Shown here: positions 1-4,812 of the stretch, piece after piece
Position numbering within the stretch: the stretch's first letter is position 1
Layout of the letters: each line of letters begins with the position of its first letter
Source of the DNA: CAZDUS01 sp044344495
GTDB taxonomy: Bacteria > Verrucomicrobiota > Kiritimatiellia > CAIKKV01 > CAITUY01
Direction: 5' to 3'
DNA length: 9,335 nt
Assembly: GCA_044344495.1 (NCBI GenBank)
Contig: JBIJCW010000078.1
Location: 1-9,335 of the forward strand
Position numbers and translations under genes: made by a program
Notes under the pieces: model-generated
What the model was told of the DNA's origin: nothing
What the model saw: the letters and a program-made list of their open reading frames with translations, nothing else
Databases searched by the model: none

Positions 1-627
1 CCCGATTTGATTATCCTGGACATCAGTATGCCGGGCATGGGCGGGTTGGGGTTTCTCAAGCGGATTTCGGACGCGGGAGGCAAGCCTCGTTTTCCCGTGC
101 TGGTGTTGACGGCCCGGGCGATGTTGGCGGACTTCTTCAAGGAGGTTGAGGTGGATGGATTCATCGCCAAACCTTGTGATGAGGCTGAGTTGATCAGTAT
201 CATCCGGATCATCCTGGACAAGCGGAAGAGTGCGATGATGTTAAGCCAGCGGATCAAGCCGCAGATCCTGCTTGGGGAAGACGAGAGGGTTATCGCGGAG
301 GATCTTGTCAGGCACTTTGGCAAGGCGGGGTATGACATCGAGGTGGCTGGCAGCGGGCCTGAATTGCTGGAGAAAGCGGCGAGAAGGAGACCGAGCCTTG
401 TTCTGACGAAGGAAGTTCTACCGCGGCTTAATGGGAGTGCGGTGGCCTCCCTGCTGGATGTGATGCCCAGCATGAGTGCCGTGCCGGTGGTACTCTATGA
501 CTGGACGCGCAGTGCCGCAGAAATGGAGCGAATGCAAAGCGCGAAGATCAGGTGCATTCGGCAATATCTGCACACCAATGACGCGGAGCAACTGGTCGCT
601 ACGGTGAATACCGTTTTGGCGAGATGA
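1..627 (+). CDS. Two-receiver signalling protein, C-terminal part (5' truncated by window edge)
   Basis: The reading frame is open from base 1, so the true start lies upstream; 208 residues are visible. Residues 1-73 are the C-terminal two thirds of a response-regulator receiver domain: phospho-acceptor Asp7 in the LDISMPGM context, the switch Thr37 in VLVLTAR, and the conserved Lys57-Pro58 pair. A short basic linker (about 73-87) leads to a second receiver-like fold (about 88-208), which starts with a normal acidic pair (Glu93, Asp94). In that fold the phospho-acceptor position holds Lys137 (TKEVLP), the Thr/Ser position falls in LYDW, and the conserved Lys is replaced around His191. It is therefore probably a pseudo-receiver that cannot be phosphorylated in the usual way. 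The protein could be a tandem-receiver regulator or the C-terminus of a hybrid histidine kinase; the missing 5' end would decide. No DNA-binding output domain follows. ATG codons at 235-240 between the domains could allow internal initiation, but I see no strong ribosome binding site there. Confidence 0.88.
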   Translation, partial: PDLIILDISMPGMGGLGFLKRISDAGGKPRFPVLVLTARAMLADFFKEVEVDGFIAKPCDEAELISIIRIILDKRKSAMMLSQRIKPQILLGEDERVIAEDLVRHFGKAGYDIEVAGSGPELLEKAARRRPSLVLTKEVLPRLNGSAVASLLDVMPSMSAVPVVLYDWTRSAAEMERMQSAKIRCIRQYLHTNDAEQLVATVNTVLAR

Positions 628-648
628 TCCTGTGGCATTCTTCAAGGC

Positions 649-683
649 GCCAGGCATCGGATGGCAGTGCGTAAACGCCTGGC
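649..683 (+). terminator. Possible 3' hairpin after the receiver gene
   Basis: GCCAGGC at 649-655 (read with its first G at 649) is the reverse complement of GCCTGGC at 677-683, giving a 7-bp GC-rich stem around a 21-nt loop, starting 22 nt after the stop codon. No U-tract follows; the next bases are A-rich. It may therefore be a transcript-stabilising or factor-dependent end rather than a standard intrinsic terminator. Confidence 0.3.
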
Positions 684-700
684 AAAGAGGCAATAACTAC

Positions 701-872
701 AAAACAACAGCAATATTACCCATTATTTTCTCATATTTGACAATATGACATATTCGTGATTGTAGTATTTTATTGTTTTTTAACATTTATTGCTGGGACT
801 CATGAGTATTTGGTGCTGATGTCACCTGTCTTGGATTGCTTCATGCTTATATTCTCAATTGTGATCAAACAC
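701..872 (+). promoter_or_regulatory. AT-rich upstream region of the secreted protein gene, with nested palindrome and promoter-like boxes
   Basis: The 255-bp gap between the receiver gene and the secreted protein gene holds no convincing gene. By hand count, 49 of the 160 bases at 701-860 are G or C, far below the flanking coding DNA. A perfect TTGACA (-35 consensus) lies at 737-742, but no -10 box sits at the ideal spacing; the best nearby are TAGTAT at 763-768 and TATTTT at 766-771. A second candidate -10, TATATT, at 848-853 is a better match but lacks a clear -35. CATATT at 732-737 and 749-754 flanks AATATG at 742-747, giving two overlapping perfect inverted repeats that cover the TTGACA box. 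This arrangement looks like an operator. I am fairly sure the stretch is regulatory, but not which promoter is used. Confidence 0.4.
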
Positions 873-882
873 AGGGGGAAGC

Positions 883-3198
883 ATGAAGTCACTTTTCAAA
901 GCGTTGGTAATCAGTCAGGTTCTGATGGGGTGGGTGGGGGTGCAGGCGGGGGTTTATGACACGGTGTCCAAGCCGGCAGGCATTACGAGGATGGTGGCCG
1001 TGCCGGGGAATTCATTGCATGCGGTTTCGTTGCAGCCGTTTTCCGGATCGCTGGATGCCTTGTTGGCGGGTCAGTTGAATGGCGGGTTGTCGGCGGCGCA
1101 GGCGGACAAGATCCTGAAATGGGATCCTGTGACTCAGGCCTATGTGGGCGCCTTCAAGGCGGACGGGACGGGGGATCCGGCGAAGGATGACCAGTGGTTT
1201 TCGGACGTCGGCACTTGGCAAAAGAGCACACTGACCATAGCGCCGGGCGAAGGCTTCTGGATTATCAATCGCAGCAACGTGGCCCAGACTGTTTATGTAG
1301 GTGGTGAGGTGATTGGGGATGCCACGCGATCGGTGGTGTTGGCGCCCGGATTGAATCTGTTCAGTTATCCGTTCAGTTCCCGGATTGCGTTGAACAGTAC
1401 CCAGATGGCGAAGAATGGCGCCTATGCCGACCGTAAGAGCAGTTTATCCGATACTGTCAATGATCCCGACCCAGGCGGAACGCAATGGTTGAAGCGAAGT
1501 GGGAAATCCAGCAGCAGTTATGTGTGGTGTGAACAGAGCGGGGCGACCTCGTCGAAAGTGCTGACGCTGGCGGAGGGGTATTGGTATCAGCGGCGCCTCA
1601 GGACCTCGTTGACGTGGAAGGAAGCGCGACCTTACGCCTATCCGTTTGGTGTGTTTGCGGGGGCCCCGCAGATTGTCAACGTCCAGGGCGGGCCGGATGG
1701 AGCGGTGTTGACGATTGGCACGGCGGCATTCCCGAATGGAAGCGTTGACATCTATTACCAGGATGTATTGGCGGATGGGGCGGTGGATCCGGTGAAGGGG
1801 TGGTCCACGGCGGTGCTGGGATTGCCGGTGCAGAACGCCGCGGTGGTAACGTGGACGGATGCCGGATCCGTCACGCGGCCGGCGGTGGCGCAGGTTTATA
1901 CGCGGCTGTATCTGGCGGCGCGTGGTGATGTGGATACCGATGGCGACGGGCTGGCGGATGCGCGCGAGACGCTGGTGACCGGGACGAATCCCACGCTGGC
2001 GGATACGGACGGGGACGGCTACACGGACGGCTGGGAGGTGGAGAACGGCATGAATCCCCTGATCAAGGACGTGGCGCCGTCCAGCAAGATCAAGGGGATG
2101 CGGGTAAGCCTTGGCTACTGCTATGGCGGTCCGTACAGCGGGATGAATGCCGATGCCATTGCCGATCTGATTGTCAGGACCTCGGCGAGTTGGGGTTGCA
2201 ATACACTGTATGTCAAGGCGTTCACGGGGCCGTATGGAACCTACTGGGCGAATCCGACCACGCCGTACCTGGCCCAGGAAGGCGGGTTGGGATCACAGGA
2301 TGTGTTGCGCAAACTGGTCAACCGGGCGCATGTGTCCGGGGTGAAGGTGTATGCGTGGGTGGAACTCAACCGGGCGAAGACGGCGTGGACCTCCAATCCG
2401 GGTTGGCGCGAGAAGGCGGCGGACGGGACGGACTTCAGTCCGGGTGAGTATTTGATCTCGGTGTACAATCCCGAGGTGGTGGCGTGGACGAAGTCGGTGG
2501 TCGGCGAGATCCTGGATCTCGGGGTGGATGGGATCGACATGGCGGAGAGTGACCTGGGGGTGTGGGGAACGGGGGCGACGTATGATCAGGCGGCGAATGA
2601 CCGGTACCGGGCGGCGTATCCGGCGGGTACGCTGGGAGATGCCAACTGGGTGGCATTCCGCAAGCGTGTGGTGACGGACTGGCATGGCGAGATCGGAAAG
2701 TTGACGCATGCGCGCGGCAAGCAATTCCATGTGACGTATATGTGGAATGGGTATGCCGACGGGACGTTGTGGCCGGAGTCCTATCTGGCGGACCGGGTGG
2801 GGTTCAGTTTTAACGGGCTGTTGGAGTTGCCGGTGGAGGCACGGCCGGATTGCCTGATTGGTGAATTGATGTGGCAGTCGCAGGAAGCGCGGTATGCGGC
2901 GGGGACGTTTACGGCGGAGTGGACAAAGAGTGCAACGGCTCAGTTTGTGAACTTTGTCGCCGGCCGTGCGCGGGCGGTGGCGCATGTGGAGGCTTCGACG
3001 GCGGTGGGGACCGTTACGGTGGTTCCGGGCCCGGCGGATATTGAAACCAGTCTGGCGTTGGGGTTGCAGGGAAGTGACGGAGCGGATATCTACGACCATG
3101 ACCTTGTGTACCGGTCGCTTTACACGGTGAACGGGGTGACGGCTGCCTGGGGCGCAACGGCGGTATCGAACGTCTTTAATGCTGTCAGTATGCCATGA
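883..3198 (+). CDS. Secreted multidomain glycoside-hydrolase-like protein with calcium-binding repeats
   Basis: This 771-residue protein starts at an ATG 2 nt after a GGGGGAA ribosome binding site (874-880). Residues 1-22 form a signal peptide (basic start, hydrophobic core, VQA end). Residues about 37-250 hold a beta-rich region in two similar halves, each with a hydrophobic opening, a central Trp segment and an Ala-Glu/Gly-Glu-Gly aromatic segment (APGEGFWIINR at 120-130, LAEGYWYQRR at 229-238). Residues about 258-346 look like a beta-sandwich linker. Two DTDGDG motifs (351-356 and 374-379) are thrombospondin type 3-like calcium sites. From about 403 to the end the sequence resembles the TIM-barrel of the GHL10/YngK-type glycosyl-hydrolase-like families: NTLYVKAF, VSGVKVYAWVEL, YNPEVVAWTKSVVGEI and LGVDGIDMAESD, with Asp549, Asp552 and Glu555 as candidate active-site acids. 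It probably acts on an extracellular polysaccharide or glycan; the substrate is unknown. There is no visible C-terminal sorting signal. Domain family is inferred by motif only. Confidence 0.85.
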   Translation: MKSLFKALVISQVLMGWVGVQAGVYDTVSKPAGITRMVAVPGNSLHAVSLQPFSGSLDALLAGQLNGGLSAAQADKILKWDPVTQAYVGAFKADGTGDPAKDDQWFSDVGTWQKSTLTIAPGEGFWIINRSNVAQTVYVGGEVIGDATRSVVLAPGLNLFSYPFSSRIALNSTQMAKNGAYADRKSSLSDTVNDPDPGGTQWLKRSGKSSSSYVWCEQSGATSSKVLTLAEGYWYQRRLRTSLTWKEARPYAYPFGVFAGAPQIVNVQGGPDGAVLTIGTAAFPNGSVDIYYQDVLADGAVDPVKGWSTAVLGLPVQNAAVVTWTDAGSVTRPAVAQVYTRLYLAARGDVDTDGDGLADARETLVTGTNPTLADTDGDGYTDGWEVENGMNPLIKDVAPSSKIKGMRVSLGYCYGGPYSGMNADAIADLIVRTSASWGCNTLYVKAFTGPYGTYWANPTTPYLAQEGGLGSQDVLRKLVNRAHVSGVKVYAWVELNRAKTAWTSNPGWREKAADGTDFSPGEYLISVYNPEVVAWTKSVVGEILDLGVDGIDMAESDLGVWGTGATYDQAANDRYRAAYPAGTLGDANWVAFRKRVVTDWHGEIGKLTHARGKQFHVTYMWNGYADGTLWPESYLADRVGFSFNGLLELPVEARPDCLIGELMWQSQEARYAAGTFTAEWTKSATAQFVNFVAGRARAVAHVEASTAVGTVTVVPGPADIETSLALGLQGSDGADIYDHDLVYRSLYTVNGVTAAWGATAVSNVFNAVSMP
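1927..2037 (+). repeat. Two thrombospondin type 3-like calcium-binding motifs inside the secreted protein
   Basis: These bases encode residues 349-385 of the secreted protein. They contain two copies of DTDGDG followed by a hydrophobic residue, one more residue and Asp (DTDGDGLAD at 351-359 and DTDGDGYTD at 374-382). The copies are 23 residues apart, each followed by an acidic turn and a G/N-rich segment (GTNP, NGMNP). This is the usual pattern of TSP3 repeats, which bind calcium and form a rigid spacer between extracellular domains. Here they separate the N-terminal beta-rich modules from the catalytic-type barrel. Confidence 0.8.
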
Positions 3199-3232
3199 CA
3201 GGGATCGCCCCCGTCCGGTGCGGGTCTCCCTG
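3199..3232. terminator. Hairpin between convergent genes, possible bidirectional terminator
   Basis: CAGGGA at 3199-3204 pairs with TCCCTG at 3227-3232. Inside it CCCG at 3210-3213 pairs with CGGG at 3221-3224 around a 7-nt loop, with an asymmetric internal loop between the stems. It begins directly after the stop codon of the secreted protein gene and fills nearly all of the 36-bp gap to the folK stop. The position between converging genes suits a shared terminator. No T-run is present on either side, so termination by this structure is an inference. Confidence 0.45.
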
Positions 3233-3234
3233 CA

Positions 3235-3834
3235 TCAAGGGCGGATGGCATCGATCCTGGAAAGTTCTTCCGGCGCCAGTTTGGGGGCGGTGACGGCGTT
3301 GGTTGCCAGGGGCGTGGCAGAAGGGGGCCAGGCATTGGTTTCGAAACGGCTGATGCCGGTGTCGGGCAAGGTGGCGAGGGTGGCGGACACGGTTTGGGTT
3401 TCGCCGGGGAGTTGCAGAGCGGGGCGGACATCGGCGAGGGGTTGTACGACGAATCGGCGTTGGGCCCAGCGGGGATGTGGCAGGTCGAGGATGCCATCGG
3501 CCCGGATGAGGGTGCCGGCGTAAAGCACGTCGATATCGAGGGTGCGCGGGGCGTTGCGGTCGGAGGAGCGGACGCGGCCCAGTGCGGTTTCGATGGTGTG
3601 CAGGTTGTCGGACAGGTCGCGCAGGTCACAGGAGTCCGGGGCGTTGATGATGATGACGGTGTTGAGGTAGCGGAGGGAATCGTATTCAGGCCGGACATCG
3701 ACCGGGTCGGTTTCGTAGAGCGGGGCGGCGGCCACGAGGCGGATGCCGGGCAGGCGGCTGATCCGGGTGACCGCGTCGCGCAGGGTGGCGAGGCGGTCGC
3801 CCAGATTGGATCCGAGGCTGAGGCCGATTTCCAT
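3235..3834 (-). CDS. folK: 2-amino-4-hydroxy-6-hydroxymethyldihydropteridine pyrophosphokinase
   Basis: FolK transfers pyrophosphate from ATP to 6-hydroxymethyl-7,8-dihydropterin, the step before dihydropteroate synthase in cytoplasmic folate synthesis. Family hallmarks are in order: LSLGSNLGDR at residues 5-14, YETDPVDV at 40-47, and the HPPK signature RNAPRTLDIDVL at 93-104 with the metal-binding Asp100 and Asp102, then LPHPRWAQRRFVVQPL at 118-133. I chose the ATG at 3832-3834 because the core family begins with this residue pattern; the frame stays open 72 bases further upstream, but that part lies inside dapB. The start is 5 nt after the dapB stop with no strong ribosome binding site, suggesting translational coupling. 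The 199-residue length exceeds the usual roughly 160; residues from about 162 form a Pro/Ala/Thr-rich tail not typical of the family. It converges with the secreted protein gene. Confidence 0.93.
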   Translation of the reverse strand: MEIGLSLGSNLGDRLATLRDAVTRISRLPGIRLVAAAPLYETDPVDVRPEYDSLRYLNTVIIINAPDSCDLRDLSDNLHTIETALGRVRSSDRNAPRTLDIDVLYAGTLIRADGILDLPHPRWAQRRFVVQPLADVRPALQLPGETQTVSATLATLPDTGISRFETNAWPPSATPLATNAVTAPKLAPEELSRIDAIRP

Positions 3835-3839
3835 GGGGC

Positions 3840-4649
3840 TCAGGCCTTGCGGAGGCCGAGGACATCCTGCATGTCGTAGAGGCCCGGGGCGCGGCCGGCG
3901 GTCCATCCGGCGGCGTGCAGGGCGCCGTTGGCGAAGGCGTCGCGGCTTGAGGCGCGGTGGCTGATTTCCACGCGTTCGCCGTCGGAGGCGAAGAGGACGG
4001 TATGGTCGCCGATGATGTCGGCGGCGCGGAGGGCGTGGATGCCGATCTGGCCCCGGGGGCGTTCACCACCGAGTCCTTCGCGGCCGAAGACGGCGACATC
4101 GCGGAAGATTTGGCCGCGACCGGCGGCGACGCTTTCGCCGAGGCGCAGGGCGGTACCGCTCGGAGCATCCTTCTTGAAGCGGTGGTGGGCCTCGGTGATT
4201 TCGACATCGTAAGCGAGGCCGAGTGACTTGGCCGCTTTTTCGACGAGGGCGAAGAGGAGGTTGACGCCGAGACTCATATTCGGTGCCCAGACGATGGGGA
4301 TGACCTTGGCGGCCTCATCCACGGCGGCGCGTTCGTCGGGATTGAGTCCGGTGGTGCCGATAACGACGGCCTTCCTGAAGGCGACGGCCTGCTTCAGGGT
4401 GATGGGGACATTCTCGTGGAAACTGAAATCAATGAGGACATCGGCGGCCTGTGCGGCGGCGGACAGGTCGTGGGTGATTTTGACGCCCGTATCGCCGCAG
4501 CAGGCGGCGATGCCAGCGTCCTTGCCGCAAAAGGGGCTGGCGGCCTGTTCAACGGCGGCGACGAGTTTGATATTGTTCATCAGGTGGGAGCATCGCACCA
4601 AGGCCTGGCCCATGCGGCCGGCGGCTCCGATAATGGCCACGTTTATCAT
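3840..4649 (-). CDS. dapB: 4-hydroxy-tetrahydrodipicolinate reductase
   Basis: DapB reduces 4-hydroxy-tetrahydrodipicolinate to tetrahydrodipicolinate with NAD(P)H in the lysine/meso-DAP pathway. The 269-residue length is normal. The N-terminal Rossmann fold shows GAAGRMG at residues 8-14; DFSF at 74-77 and GTTG at 98-101 line the cofactor site. The family signature EITEAHHRFKKDAPSGTA spans 150-167, with His155 and Lys159 in the positions of the E. coli catalytic His159 and Lys163. The start ATG (4647-4649) is preceded by AGGAG (complement of 4659-4663) at 9-nt spacing, a good ribosome binding site. It is the first gene of a two-gene unit with folK, 5 nt downstream, and is divergent from prc. 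All key residues are present, so it should be functional. Confidence 0.97.
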   Translation of the reverse strand: MINVAIIGAAGRMGQALVRCSHLMNNIKLVAAVEQAASPFCGKDAGIAACCGDTGVKITHDLSAAAQAADVLIDFSFHENVPITLKQAVAFRKAVVIGTTGLNPDERAAVDEAAKVIPIVWAPNMSLGVNLLFALVEKAAKSLGLAYDVEITEAHHRFKKDAPSGTALRLGESVAAGRGQIFRDVAVFGREGLGGERPRGQIGIHALRAADIIGDHTVLFASDGERVEISHRASSRDAFANGALHAAGWTAGRAPGLYDMQDVLGLRKA

Positions 4650-4677
4650 TTCTATGATCTCCTGTTTGTTGCGGCTT

Positions 4678-4706
4678 AGTATTGTTCAAGGCGGGCGGTT
4701 TGTCCA
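4678..4706 (-). promoter_or_regulatory. Candidate sigma70-type promoter for dapB-folK
   Basis: On the minus strand TGGACA (complement of 4701-4706) is followed after exactly 17 bases by AATACT (complement of 4678-4683). This gives five and four matches to the -35 and -10 consensus. Transcription would start near 4671, leaving a leader of about 20 nt before the dapB start. It is weaker than the facing promoter for prc. Confidence 0.4.
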
Positions 4707-4716
4707 TTCCTCAGTC

Positions 4717-4745
4717 TTGATACAGGGTCGGCGGCGTGACATAAT
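4717..4745 (+). promoter_or_regulatory. Sigma70-type promoter for prc-dapF-xth
   Basis: TTGATA at 4717-4722 and CATAAT at 4740-4745 are separated by the ideal 17 bases and each match five of six consensus positions. Transcription would start near 4752, giving a leader of about 60 nt. In that leader CCGGT (4758-4762) can pair with ACCGG (4786-4790), leaving the AAGGAGG ribosome binding site (4793-4799) just outside the stem. The -35 box lies 10 bp from the dapB promoter's -35 box on the other strand, so one regulator could affect both. Confidence 0.6.
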
Positions 4746-4812
4746 GGTTGGCTATGACCGGTGATATCGGGATTCGGGTGCTGGTACCGGCCAAGGAGGC
4801 TTTGTCAACGTT

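Noticed and set aside
649..683. Integron attC-like site from the paired GCCAGGC/GCCTGGC arms
   Set aside because: The conserved core GTTRRRY/RYYYAAC boxes are absent and no integrase or cassette organisation is visible.
756..959. Small hydrophobic open frame upstream of and overlapping the secreted protein gene
   Set aside because: Hydrophobicity follows from the AT-rich DNA; no ribosome binding site precedes it and its end runs out of frame into the signal-peptide region of the larger gene.
2293..3099. 268-codon minus-strand open frame inside the secreted protein gene
   Set aside because: Arg/His/Pro-rich shadow of the hydrolase-like domain with no ribosome binding site or recognisable motif.
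3394..3879. Plus-strand open frame over folK
   Set aside because: Gly/Val/Asp-rich shadow of folK produced by the G-rich plus strand.
4228..4764. Plus-strand open frame over dapB
   Set aside because: Antisense to dapB, which has full family signatures; translation lacks any domain.
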